Below, piece after piece: positions 36,021 through 48,864 of a stretch of DNA of 64,000 nt. A model generated the notes under the pieces. It was not told where the DNA came from and searched no databases. It worked only from the letters and a program-made list of their open reading frames with translations. Within the stretch, counting starts at the first letter, position 1; each line of letters begins with the position of its first letter. Origin of the DNA: Dasyornis broadbenti (Eukaryota > Chordata > Aves > Passeriformes > Dasyornithidae). Where the stretch lies: NCBI GenBank assembly GCA_013397935.1, contig VZRN01004400.1, forward strand, positions 972,146 to 1,036,145, written 5' to 3'. The position numbers and the translations under genes were made by a program.

Positions 36021-37600
36021 ATATGTTGCTTCCACGTAGTGAACTTCAAGAGAAGTGATATTTTCTTCTCTTGTTTGTGATGGCAAGTCTGTTTTGGGTT
36101 GGTTATTTCTCAAGCATCGTTCTTAATTACTAATAAACAAGCTGACTGCAATTCTGGCACTGACTTCAGAGGTCTACCAGTTTCAATGGGGGTTTCACCC
36201 CTCTTTCATACCTTTTTTCTGTCCAACACTTTCTACATGAGTTATGGAGAACTCCCAATGGCAACTGGCCAAGATGAGCAAACTCACAGCAAAATGTGGC
36301 CATTTTAGCAGCTTGAGAAGGCCTCTTAAAGCCACACATAATCTCAGTTGTAAAGAAAGCTGAAATCCAGAGGTCCTCAGACTACTGGAAAATACAGCCA
36401 TCCCAGCCACCAGCATCCTACTGATGCACCAAGCAAGAGCAACACAGCCAGAACCAGAAAAAGTAAACCCACGTAGCTCCCACACAATGGTAACATTGAC
36501 TCCTTCCAGAGGTTAAAGTAACGGAGTCTCACTTTGCTGAGAACAACAGGCAGGTTTGGTGATGCAGATGTTTATTCACTGGGAATCAGACATATCAATT
36601 TACTGTGTAGAAGTCAACACAAACATCCAGCCCCAGATACTTCCACTATCTGAGGCTTTACACTAAAAACCATGGACTGAACACAGATGGTCTTTCCCTG
36701 CCCCATGAAGTCTCCTGGCAGGTGCATTTTCCTTTGAGATGACTATTACCATTGACGACACACATCAATGCTTTTCATGCTCATTTAAAAAGAAAAGGCT
36801 GCAAGCCTTCTTAACTCTCTGCTATAAAACTTAATCTTTTACATCTTAGCACAAATAATATTTCCATGTGCCACACTAGTCTTATCTCATATCAAGCTGT
36901 TAAAAAAAAAAAAAAAATCACCTACTGATCTTGACAGGCTTAAAGGTAATAAAATGACTTTTGGTCAAGAGTGTCAGTTAATATGGCAATCTCATAAAGG
37001 AATCTTGTAAGAAATATCATTCATTGCAGTTCATAAACACAAGTCTGGTTTGGCTATATTCAATTACAAGCAAAGAAGGATAATTAAACAGTTCATGATA
37101 TGGAATGGCTAAAACATGTGCAATCTTATTTATGTTCTCTGCACCTGTGTTTTCTGTGGCTTTAATTATAATACTGATCTTTTAAACTGCACTCAGGGAC
37201 TACTCCAGTTCATTCACATGGGAGTGATATGTTCTATTTTTAATTAATATGTAAATTTAAAAGGATGTAAGATATTGCAGAGCCTTATCATTAGCCAAAT
37301 ATACACTGGCGAATTACTATTAAATTGTTTACTCTTGTCTCAAGGCACCCCAAGTACTTCCAGAAGAAGTTTGTGTGCCCAGTTTACTTGTCAGTGTTAT
37401 TCCTCTCCTTTGTTCTCTCCACCTTCATTTTGTTCTTTTTTGTGCTCCAACTCCCATTATTTGATCCACAGTGTTACGGGGACCTCTTGTAGCTCATTTT
37501 TCAAACCAGATTGTAACCTCTACCCGTGTAAACCGCAACTGCATTTTCCAACGCTCAGAGCAACGAAACCACAGAACCCATGCTAAAGCCCTCTAATCCT
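36021..37600. other. AT-rich spacer
   Basis: No gene is recognised. It contains an A16 tract at 36902-36917. The minus frame 36195-36485 and the plus frame 37275-37586 are open for about 100 codons each, with no domain or splice support. Confidence 0.45.
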
Positions 37601-37865
37601 TAACGAAGTCTTTGAGAGGGAGGCACCCACTGCAATCAGACGTGCTTAGGAGAGCGGCACAGGAAGCTCTGTGGTACCGAGGGTGACAGCTCTGGCTCCG
37701 AGGTGGCCGTGGGTCCCCTGCCTGTCCCACCGGTGGTCGCGCAAGTGATGCCACCGTGGAGTGAGGAGCGAGCAGTCCCCGTGCCTAAGGCCAGGTGGGT
37801 AGTTCAGCAGGTCTACTGCAACTGCCCACTCTTGTCCTAGCACCTCGACTGCTCCTGCCCTAAAT
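37601..37865. other. Small CpG-island-like patch
   Basis: About 14 CpGs counted by eye in 265 bp of GC-rich sequence, including CCGGTGGTCGCGC at 37730-37742. This is an abrupt change from the surrounding AT-rich DNA and borders on the classic CpG-island thresholds. A plus-strand donor match, GGCCAG/GTGGGT at 37794/37795, ends a frame open from about 37610; the minus frame 37646-37870 is open too. Candidates are an alternative promoter with a first exon, a GC-rich remnant of an inserted element, or a germline-unmethylated regulatory site. No transcription-start element is recognisable. Confidence 0.3.
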
Positions 37866-40800
37866 ATCACCGGAAAGATAACATCCTCATGCTTTTACTT
37901 AGTTATTACATTTTTAATTAGTTTCTGCAGTATCACGGTAGATTTCTGCGCTGTATGTAATTCCATCTTCCCTATTTTCCAGTCATTACTTTTCAAAGAT
38001 TTTACAGGAGTTACTGAATAATTTTCAGGTATTTTTATTTCACATGTTCCTTAAAAGTACTTGAAAAGAAAGCACTAACAATTGGTTTGGCTATAAAAAT
38101 TGAAAGCAATCCAATATTCAAGCCTCCTAAACTCGAAAAAAAATGGAAAGAAGAGACTGTACAATATATGTGTGTGTGTCTGGACAAGAATTCATAACAT
38201 ACGTGACAGCTCTGTATTTCCAGTTTGCGGGTAACACACTACGATATCTTCTGTTCAGCAAACACTTTCCCCTAAGCTAGAAGAATAAAAATGGCTCCAT
38301 AAAGGAAAAGTACAGTTATACAACTGAAAGAAAATGAAACTGCTTTCAAGATACTTAAGCACATGCAAAGGAAAATAAATTCATAGCCTTTAAAATTTTT
38401 AAATGCAATGTTAAACCCACTGTAATAGTTACACATAATCATTAGTTGACTTCTGTATTATAACATGGACTAGTGGTAATTAAAAATATTTATGTAACGA
38501 TCTATTATATATATCCCCCCATAAAATCTAATACCAAACACGTCAAAGAATTTTCTGACAAGAAAACCTTATATTATTCAATTTTTGTAGTACACTGACA
38601 TTTAACTATAACATCAAAAGGTTTTTGCATTTGTTCCCTGTACGCTCTGGACAGCACAGAACTTTCTGAGCTCAGTGAAGATTTCAAGAAAATTTCTTCA
38701 TTGCCAGTATTAACATGCATATATTAACTTCAGAGAATCAGAAATTATGTCACATTTTAACTGCTCTCATATATTCATGAAATGCCTCATTCAAGAGATC
38801 TTTTTATTCCTTTACTGTGAATGGTGATTCAACAATCCTTCATATTTGCTATACTTTCCTTATACTGTCCCTCTTAGAAATATACAGAAATATACTTAAA
38901 ATTTACTAAAAAAAGTTTGAAAACATTTGACTGAAAAAGACAACAAAACATTAATTCAAGCCACGTATTACTATTCCTTAAAAATAAGTTTCTAACATTA
39001 AAAAATTACTTTTAGAACATTCACAAAGAAGGAGATATTTTATATAAGATTTTCCTACTATTATCACCAACACGTAGGATTATTTTCATTGTACTTTATT
39101 CCAACAAACCAACAGCATAGCAGCTTCTAGCTGTGTGTGCAACTCAAACCTCTCAGAACAGCACTACAGAAAAACACATTTCTTAAATATTGAATAGATT
39201 ACCAGCAGCACAGTAATGGAAAATTATTCTAAAAGTTATAGCAAATGTGATACTTTCTCCCAAATAATTAGAAAAGCATCTGTTATTTACATTGGGGGTT
39301 TTGTTTATAACTGTTACTCTTTCTTTTCTTTTTACCTCTAGGTGATATTTAATTTCACAGTAAAATGAAGTGCACAGCCAGTTTTAGATTATGAAGTATT
39401 ACATGGCATTAAGACTGTCAAAAGAAAGAGTGAAGGCAAACTGCGAGTCAGCCAGTTTAACACCAATGCTGTCATCAGGATTTTCCTTCCAGCACCTAAC
39501 TTTTTACAGTTAAAACATTCTCTGTTTTCAAGATTTAAAACTAATCCTTCAAACAATCTGATCATAATCTTTATTTGAACTTATGAAGTAGATATGTCCT
39601 GTGCTAAAGTTTCGGTATTTTGCAGACTACTCTGTTAGGAAGGATGTAACAAACCCCTCTGAGACATTAACTCTTTCGTAATTTGTAGCTTTTTAAAGAT
39701 TTTTTTCTTTTTTAAGCTGACAATTGCACAACAGATGAAAGTAAACATTCATTCTTAGTAAACAAAGCTAACTTATGAACAAATTTTAACACTGAGCACA
39801 CCCCTGAGACTCGTACTCAAGAAAACCAGCAGAAACTCAGCTGACTGAAATACTCATGAGCGTCCTTAACCTTTGGAATTTACCATAAAAATGAAACAGT
39901 AAGAATAAACACACTCAATTACCCCTCAATAAGTGCTGCATCTCCTCCTTAATTGTAGGGTTTTTCCAATATTAAAAGCATAAAACACAAGTTGATGTAC
40001 TTTTAAGATTATGTGCTATCATACATGATGAAGACTGAATACAAAAAGCAGTCATTAACATACTTATCTACTAGTTTCAATGACACATCATTACAATTAT
40101 AGTTGACAACCCTTTACTTTCAGAGCTTTCCTGCAAATTTTAAAATTCCAGAAATAATGACTGTAACCACATTTTTTTATTACAACTGTTTTGCAAAATT
40201 TACTGCAACATGTATTCCAAACCAGATTCTTTATTTTCATATTTAGAATTTCTACACTACTTAATATGCAGGCAATTAGGCCACTGATTTAAAAAAAAAA
40301 AAAAAAAACAACAACTTTGAAATAGAAAGTAGAGTTTTTAAAATTTTCCCAGACAAGTATTGTAACTGCTATTTCTTAAATCTAGCAGTGTTAGACTCAG
40401 TGCATGGTAGCCCATTATGGTTTCCCCATTGGAAATAAAACAAACAAAATAATACATACCCAACCAATCTTTTTGACATGGTACACAAAAAACAATCCCA
40501 AATTTAGTAAAAATAAACAGCACTACTTTATGTAAAATTTTGAAAGAATTCTCTGATAGCGTATTTAGTTGAAAACAGAGACAAATGAATAATTAATATG
40601 AAGAAGTCTAGAAACACAACTTGTCTACCAAAATATTTCTTCCTTTTATTAGCTAGCTATTTATCTAAGAATGTTGAAATACATTCTGCTAAAAGCTGAC
40701 TGCTAGTATGATGTACTTGGACCGATTTCACTGCACATTGACCAGAGGAAACATTTTCATGCTTTACTGAAAATACACAGGTATTTCTTAGCACTCTTTC

Positions 40801-43800
40801 AAGCATAGAAGGAATTTCCTTAAACAACCTAGTTGTGTGTAATGTTCTCTGCTTCATTCAACATTCACACCAAATAAATCAACTAAACCAGAACACAATT
40901 AACAAAAATAAAGGCATAAATTTCATGGTTTTGCTCTACAAAATTCTGAGTGGGCAATGAAATGCAGTAAAAACTACTCAAATATTTTGTTTCTTTTGTT
41001 TTATTGGTTGTTTGGGGGTTTTTTTAATAAAAGCTAGAAACAGGCTAAACAGTCTCCCAGAAGTTATTTGTTGCAATTATTTTACAGTTTTCCAAGGGAG
41101 GGCTGGGTTCAGATTTTAGGGTTCAGAACTTCCAGTGGAAAATCTGCCCGAACTCCAATCTCCCACACAACACAGAAAATTAGCCCCTAAAGCAATTTAG
41201 TCTATCAGAAATCAGCTCCAGAGATAAGATTCAAATGCAGGGTCCAGTAATTCCAGGTGTTCTCAAAGCCATGTTAGCGTCACAAATGGAGAGGATTTTA
41301 CCCTTCCCCACATCCTGTTTTAAAAGCAGATGTGGGGGCTCCCTGGACCCTGACAGACAGCTCTTTGTTCCCAGTTGACTGGAGGGCGTCCAAACATTCT
41401 CGCTAAAGAAAACGGGGTTTCTCTCTTCCAGTTGTGTTATGAAGGAAAGAAAATCAGTAATTCCACTGGTGCTTTAGGGGTCACTTCTCATTAAGAGTGA
41501 TCAAGATTACCAGCATCTCCACAGGTTTGAGAACTGGCTTATTTTAAGGCGATTTTTGTTTTGTTTTTCTTTCAAGACCAAAAATACAAGTGAACAAATT
41601 TTCACAATTAACAGCTCTAGGATTGAAGATCTACTGATGAGAATTAATTTGGCTTGGTCTTCAAATTGTCTAAAGTCAGCTATTCATAAAGGAGTATTTG
41701 AAATCACTAACTGAACGCAGTAAGATCATTTTCCTGCACAAGAAAGCCAACATTCCCATTCTTTCTTTAGCCATTTTATTGAGACATACAGCATTTATTC
41801 ATTCTGCTGGTTCTTTAACAAATCTTAATACTGGAAATTAACACCTATTTTGCTTAGATATCAGAGAGCATGTGGAGGATTCCCTGGGAGGTTTCCTGAA
41901 GCAAAGATTCGGAAAAAGAACTGTTAATTCTAGAAAATAAGATTTCAAGCTCCAAGAGGACTAATAAATAACATACAGAAAACCCCAAGCCAACTGATTT
42001 TGGCAACTTTGCATAAAATTAAAATTCTGCAAGAGTTGAACAGGAGTCTCTAAAATATTAATTTTTGGTACAAACTCATTGAGAGATAGGATGAAAATAA
42101 TAAAAGGAATAAAAAATGTATTTGCATGTTACTGAAACGCAAAAGTTCATGCTGCCTGCTACTCTTTGAGGGTAAAAAGGATATATTTATTGGTATAACT
42201 CATTGGATAATTTAATAATGTATTGGTGTTCTAAAACAGCATAATTTGTTTAGTTATATGCCTTTAATATATATGCACTGAGTAAAATGGTATGTGTAAA
42301 GAACTATTCCAGATCTTACTTTTCCTAAGGAATACGATTCCATTCTGACTTTATTAAGTGTACTTTAACAATGGCTTTGGAATATTTGTAAAAGATCAAT
42401 AAATCTTGTGTCCCATTAATGTGGTATTTGATAAAATGTGCAATTTGCAGCTTGAACTCCTTCACAGGTTTGCTCCCAGTGCCGGACACAGCAGGTCACC
42501 GCCAGTACTGAAAAGTTTTGCTGTAGTTTAGCAACTCCAGTTTTCAGTCACACAACACTGCAGCAGTGGTGAGATTATGAATTTTCTTTGCCATTCCATT
42601 TACCAGGAAACATTTTACTCAAAGCATATTGAAGACCAACAGTAAGATCCGATAAAAAAGTAGCCTCTTTAGCTTTCACTTCAGCTAAAATAAAAACACA
42701 TGGGTCATTGATTTAGAAAGCAAACTCCAAGCGAAGGACAGAAAAATACCACTGAAGGAATCTGTTACATTCAGCACGGTTCTGATACTCTGCTGACTTG
42801 TATTACCTGTCTGATACATGAAGAGCCTGAAAGCTGGGGTTTGGAAAATTTAAAAGTCCCCATGACAAATTTAACATAGGAAACATCAATATGTTGCAGA
42901 TGTTAAGCCATTTCTACTACTCAAGCTGAATATCCTTGAAGATATGTTTAAATCCTTGAAGATAGGTGGTTTAAAGAAATAATCCCAACTCTCTAGCTGC
43001 AGAGGTGAAGAGGACGTGGCTGGGACCAAAGCAACTCATTCTTTACCACAGTTCATTTTTCTTTTTGTTTCCTTGTAATTTTTTTTTCTTTTTTCGACAG
43101 TTTCAAAATGGATGAATGACACAAAAAACCACTGACACTTCCATTCAGCAACTCCACAGATCTGTAACCAGGAACCACATACAATACTCTGGAAAAACTA
43201 GTACACTATGTAACAGGTAAACGCTTTTGTCTACTGATCTAGTTTTAGGAGTCACTGGGGATTAATCTACATTTACAATCCATAGGATTAGGGAGTGCTT
43301 CAAAGCAGCCCATGCTGCTAAATGTGTAATTTTTTATAAGAGCATTTCACAAATCTGTGTAGTGAGAATTACAAACTCCCAGGACAAGGAGTGACCAAAT
43401 TGCCTGATTTGGATTTTTTAGTTAATAACTAAGACTGTTCATAGTGAATATAGAAATATCACTTACGAGGATGACTGCAACAGAAACCGTTTATTGTAAA
43501 GCAATTAATAACATATTTTCTCCTGAAGGATACGAAGATCTTTGCTGCTTTGTGAAAAACAGGGGCATAATTAGGCTACGATTTACTCTGTGGTTTCAAC
43601 TTCTGTTTTTCATCTGACACTGAGAAACTATCTGGAGTGATATAAGTAAGATAGCAACGAAATAGCTGTTCAGCTCCTCTAATTACTTTTTAAACTTACT
43701 CAACACCAACTTGTAGCACTTTTTTTCATTCAGTACAGAAACACTTTGAGTTAGATTTCATAAAACTCATTCTAACCATTTTAAACCTGTTCACCCAGTT

Positions 43801-46453
43801 CCATGAGATTAATATTGCAGATAAATAACATTTAGACATAAAGCAGTTAACACATTGAAGATGTTCAGAGAAGACCTTATACATGAGCTAATGGACTATG
43901 CAAACTGCCTCTATGATGACCATGTTTTCTCTGATTAATAATTCATTTTGAAAGAATTTCAGTTTTCCTTTGTTCACAGTAGTATTTTCCCCTCACAGAG
44001 ATTTTCACCCATTGCCTGATAAAATTACATAGATGCAGGTGTTTAATAGTAGTTTCTGCAAGGCTTCACTAACACAAGTTCAAATACATATTATTTGTCA
44101 CCTTAGTTTTCTTTCTCAGGTATAACTTACCACTATTGCCAATTACACAACAATTGCTCATGTTGGTAGGCATGTCAACAATTGGCTTAAAATAACCTCC
44201 ATAACCAGTGACAAGAGCATTCTGTATTTACCATGAGGAAAATACTCCTGTAATGTATTTTCCATGGTATGATTAAGTTGAAGAGACAGAGGCAACAGAG
44301 ATTATTAATAATTACATTTTTATACAGTCTGAACACACACACAGAACATTTTTCTGTTAACACAGATGTTCATGAATTTTCACTTCCTCGTTCAAAGTTC
44401 TGCTTAAATTTTGCCAATGTGTCTTTAGATAGGGAACCATTTGCCAGTTATATGCTTATATTGAATAAATTGCTTCTTCTCTTTGCACCTTCCCTTCCAG
44501 TAAAGGAAGTTGCTATAATATGTAAGAGACTGAAAATAGAGGAAAAACTACCCCTATGCCAAAACCACCTCCATTTATCCATAGTGGTAACAATACACCA
44601 CAAGATTTTCTTCTTGTGCCTTATTTATAGCTGCAGATTTCATAAATTTTCACAGTTATCACTTATTTACATTATTTTATTGTTTTTTAAATGCCACCAT
44701 AAATAAAGTCAATTAAAACATACAGTTTCTCAGTTATGTAATTTTTTATTATTAATCCTCAAACAAAGACAGAGTAGCAACTCTGCAGTCAAACTGCTTT
44801 GCTCTTTCAACACTGCAGGGTCCAAGAATTTGGGGCAGGGGCAGTGTCAAGCTAAAACACTAAACGGTTAACCAAATCCATCACTTAACATAATGTGAGT
44901 TATCTGCCCACTACCACACTACAGCACAGACAAAGCACTTCTTCATGCATTCTAACAGTTTGCAGAGAATTTGATGCGTTCTTTCTAAAGGTTCCTTCAA
45001 TGCCTTGCCTTTATGAAGGCCTATATTAAGTTTGTACTGCTTATCTAACAAAGAAATCTTTTTAAAAGATGCACATAAATAACTTCTCCTTAAATAAAAC
45101 ATTATATAATGGCAGCGGCCCTTCTTAAAAACAGAGGAATTAACTGTTTAATTAAAAAAAATCCCAAATACACTTACTCTGAAAGTACACCTATTGAACA
45201 AAACCAATAAATAAAGATGTTTATAAAATATTATATACTTCCAAATTGTTTACACTTATGTAACACTAATTTATGCTTTTAATAGGTCTCTGTTTAACAA
45301 AGCATGGTTTCCTAGGGCTTCCTGGTCTCATTAGCAGTGTTCTCCTTCAGCTTCATCCCACAGCCCTGTAGCTCACTGAGCCTTGCTAGGGACTTTAGTG
45401 AGCATCCTTAAAAATAGAGAAAAGTTTATGACTTCTCCTATTTAGGTCTTTTAAATGCCAGCATTATCAAGCAGTCACCCCAGGACCCAGGAAGGACAAG
45501 GATATGTTGTCAACAAAGGAAAAAAGAGATAAGGTCTTCAGTGCCCAATCCCTTGACCTGACAAAACCCAGGTCTTGATACTGGTCTCCAGGTCAAAAAT
45601 AGACTGTCTGCATCTGAAAGCAGTAGAGAACATTTCCACAGTTATCTCATTCTTAGTCATTTTGCAAACCACATTAAGCACTTCAGAAAAACAGCATCCA
45701 TATTTGATGTGGAATCATTTGGGAACAGAAACTCTGAATGATGTGGCAGAAAAAGCATATTTTTCAAGAGCGATAGGAGCAATTAAGAAAAAGAAATCCT
45801 ATCCTGAAGTCCCTTCTCTTGTACATTATGCTTTCAATAGGTGTCTTCACAAAACCACCACTACTCCGTTCCACTAAAAATTAAAACCAAAACACATAGA
45901 CCTCCCTCTGCCTTTTTTACTCAACACAATAATATCACACATTGGTGGCAAAAATGCTTAATCAAAGATCAGATAGCCACACACAGCAGTGAGGTACACT
46001 GTGTTCTCCTCCTTTTTATCTATCAAGGAAAGAAATAACATTAACTATCGAATGTTATTCTAAGCAATTTTAACAAACTAATATCATCAATTCAAATGAA
46101 TACACTACCTTTTCTGATTCATTATCTTTGCTTTTGCGTTTCTCCTCTTAAATTTTGTCTGCTTTCCTCTGATAAAAACCTCAGTAATTCCCCATGTTCC
46201 CGCTGAGCACTCATGTGCTCACATGGTTCACATGGTTCAACTGCTGGTGCCGTCCAAGCCAGTATAGCTTAAATCCCAGCCAGCCGGGAAGCCAGGCAGA
46301 TAAGCACTGGCCTACGGAAAATTTATCTTTTGAAAGGCAACAGAGTGCTTGAAACAGAACTTAAGGTCAGGATAATCTGTAAACTAATGTAAATTAGAGT
46401 CTGTAGATTACAGACCAAGTAAATGAATTGACAACAAGATTATCAGCCAGGTT
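37866..46453. other. Long AT-rich gene-free stretch
   Basis: The most AT-rich part of the window. It holds an A18 tract at 40291-40308 and the duplicated ATCCTTGAAGATA at 42932-42944 and 42952-42964. Acceptor-like pyrimidine tracts end at about 39343 and 43100, but downstream frames close at once. The 145-codon plus frame 44269-44706 is rich in leucine, isoleucine, phenylalanine and lysine, as T/A-rich chance frames are. No gene, tRNA or repeat family is recognised. Confidence 0.45.
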
Positions 46454-46468
46454 CCACTAGGTGGTCCC
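46454..46468 (+). promoter_or_regulatory. CTCF-core-like motif
   Basis: CCACTAGGTGG at 46454-46464 is an exact match to the CTCF core CCASYAGRKGG, followed by TCCC instead of CRS. It is on the same strand as the matches at 13.2 and 18.0 kb. Confidence 0.25.
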
Positions 46469-48238
46469 AATTACAAATCAATTCATTTCACCTAATTCAA
46501 ATAGGGAAAATTTGGATCCACACTTTCTCCACTACAGAATTTCTTAATTTAATAATAAAATTAAATAAACCAGATTCTGAGATATGCAATTTAATTAATA
46601 AAAATGTGGTAGGTTGTTTTTCAGCAGAGACATGCAGATTTCTTTGCAAACTGACAGAACAAAAACATTTTCCAGTGAAAGGCTCTCTTGTATAAGAATT
46701 TATTTTTTATAAAGAAAATTTTTGCTTTTATTTTACAATTGTATATTCTAGAGTCTATAAACTGAGTACTGACAGGTTTGTTTTCAAGACTATACAAGAA
46801 CATAAATTTCATAATGTGTTTTAAATTCATGATCAGAAAGCTTTAGAAAATAATTAATATTTGCCTTTCAAAGCCTTCAGGTATAATAGAATTCTAAGGC
46901 ACCAAATATAGTGCAGAGAGAACAAAAATTTCTTTAAATCAAGGGGGGAAAAATCATGTAAATAGTAACTGAAAGCCCAGGTATTATTCAGTAGTATTTA
47001 ACTAGTCACATTTGACAAAGTATCAGCCCATAGAACAGAACAAAATTACCTACTAAAGCAGATGAAATTAGCATTACTCATTAAATTTGTTCTTGAATGT
47101 GCATTTCCTCGTACTGAAAAGATTTGTATTCAAAAATTTGAATTAAATTATTTAATGACTCATTTCCAAGCCTAAGCTAAAAAAAAAAGGTCATTTAATG
47201 TAAAAAAAACCTTCAAGGTTTTTCCTCTATGTGCTCTGAAAAATAATTTCAAATACCACTACAGAGATTCAGACATGCCTAAATAGCTTTTATTGTATAA
47301 ATTAAAGTAAATTGCAAACTAAATATTACATATGTTTAATTTAGAAATTATAAAGAATTTGACCTGCCCATCTCCAATCTGAGATTCTAACCCCACAGGG
47401 ATTTCTTTTGCCAGAAAAATTAACTCCTGCTTTTGGAAGAGGGTTTTCTCTCACAATCTTCTTGATGGGATACAAATGAAAACATGTTCTCCTTCTGCAT
47501 TGCATATATAACAAGAATGGGAAACAATTTAAAATTTACTCGTAAAGTAAATTATTAGCTTCTTGTGCTTATGATTTCACCTTCGGTGTTTAACATATCT
47601 AGGGAATGCGAACAAAACCAGGACATTTCTGCAGTTGTTTTGGAGAGAAGAAATACATTGAATTGTAGCAAGACTCAGCTACAATATGAACAAATGTGAG
47701 CCATTATTTTTTAATTTATCTAAACAGAAAATATTTAATTACAGTACAATTGTCTGGTGTGCCACAGTATGTTACTGCTGACCAACAGATAAACTTGAGT
47801 GATTTTCCATTTTGCTTGTCCCATCCATATATCACTTCCCACTTATCTACTCAAAGATTGTCTGCATAGAACAAAACTTCTGGATGGTTAGTGGTTTGAT
47901 CTTATCTATTTTCAGAGGGGAAAAAAAATTAATAATATCATTTGATATCCTGTTCTATGATTCCTGCAAAACATATTATTTTTCTGTAAGTAGAACAAAA
48001 GACTATGTCATGTGATTGCTTTATAAAATCCTCCCCCTTTAAACAGAAAAAGGGCAAGGTTAATATGCACAATCTGACATTTAATGACTAAAATGATTTA
48101 TGCAGGAGCAATGGTTTATGGTTTGCTATGTAGCTTTCTTAGAAAAGTTACAGTTTGACATTGCAGATTTAGATAAACACGGCTCCTAAGAAACAGCGAC
48201 AAAATACAGTACCGCACTACTGATTAACAAAACTTGCC
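46469..48238. other. AT-rich spacer
   Basis: No gene is recognised. It includes a 7-bp arm, 2-nt loop inverted repeat ATTCAAA/TTTGAAT at 47128-47143 and A8 tracts near 47180 and 47203. Confidence 0.45.
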
Positions 48239-48256
48239 TAATTGGGATTAATTAGA
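48239..48256. promoter_or_regulatory. Homeodomain-type motif cluster
   Basis: TAATTGGGATTAATTAGA packs TAATTG, GGATTA (OTX/PITX type) and TAATTA (paired/LIM/HOX type) into 18 bp. It lies in AT-rich sequence, so chance is possible. Confidence 0.2.
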
Positions 48257-48730
48257 AATTGAGAGCTGAGGTGGGAAGAAAAATGTAGTTAAGAATGTTA
48301 AAGGAACATTTGCATCTTAAAAAAATCTCACTTGTATCTGAATAATTTTTTAACCTATTTGAAATGATCCTGTACTACTCCTTCAGCTGCATAGATGCAT
48401 GAAAGTATTTTAACCATATTATGCCTAAAGAATTTACTTTTAGACAGGCAGCTTTTACACTTACAGAAAACTTTTTTCTTTTAAAATTAGAAGATGACAG
48501 TAAACTCACAAAAAGCAGAGGAGAAGTAAAACCTTTTAAAAACAATCTTTTGATCACTGAATTTCCTACTGGCAGTACCACTTTAAACTGTGATAGAATT
48601 TTAAAAACTGTCCCAAGATAACCAAATCAAACCCAGGGTATCTAACAAATTTCTCAAGTTTCTATGACTAATAGTGTATCACAGAGTTGATAGTTAAGAG
48701 CTAAATGCGATCCTGACCTTTTGCGCTTAC
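48257..48730. other. Spacer, nothing recognised
   Basis: Overlapping frames on opposite strands (plus 48421-48621, minus 48375-48581) are open for under 70 codons each. The plus peptide is reasonably balanced in composition but unrecognised, and no splice pair frames it. Confidence 0.4.
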
Positions 48731-48864
48731 GGCTGCGAGCCCTGCAGTCTGTGCGCTGAGCCAACACAAAATCTATGCTTACAGCAGCTCTCTGCACGCC
48801 AAAAGTCCTCCCAGGCAGCATTTCCAGTCGGTTTATAGCCTCTTTAAAATACAGGAAAGGGTTC
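48731..48864 (-). other. Candidate exon, unrecognised, basic C-terminal part
   Basis: On the minus strand an acceptor ending CTGCAATTTTAG leads into an open frame at 48864. It runs through NPFLYFKEAINRLEMLPG and then a basic RARSRKRKRSG segment that extends past the first donor. Two donor matches would end it: GCT/GTAAGC (exon 48783-48864, 82 nt) or GCC/GTAAGC (48731-48864, 134 nt). Without splicing the frame continues to a TGA near 48650. Local CpGs are raised. The pyrimidine tract is short, and I cannot place the peptide in a family. Confidence 0.15.

Noticed and set aside
36080..36133. 17-codon ATG frame downstream of a TATA-like motif
   Set aside because: Too short and unrecognised. TATAAAAG occurs by chance in AT-rich DNA.
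43060..43100. Pyrimidine tract ending CGACAG, acceptor-like
   Set aside because: Downstream frames hit stops within 5-11 codons. At most a non-coding exon.
44269..44706. 145-codon plus-strand frame followed by AATAAA
   Set aside because: Rich in Leu, Ile, Phe and Lys, as expected of AT-rich random DNA. AATAAA is very frequent here. About one frame of this length is expected by chance.
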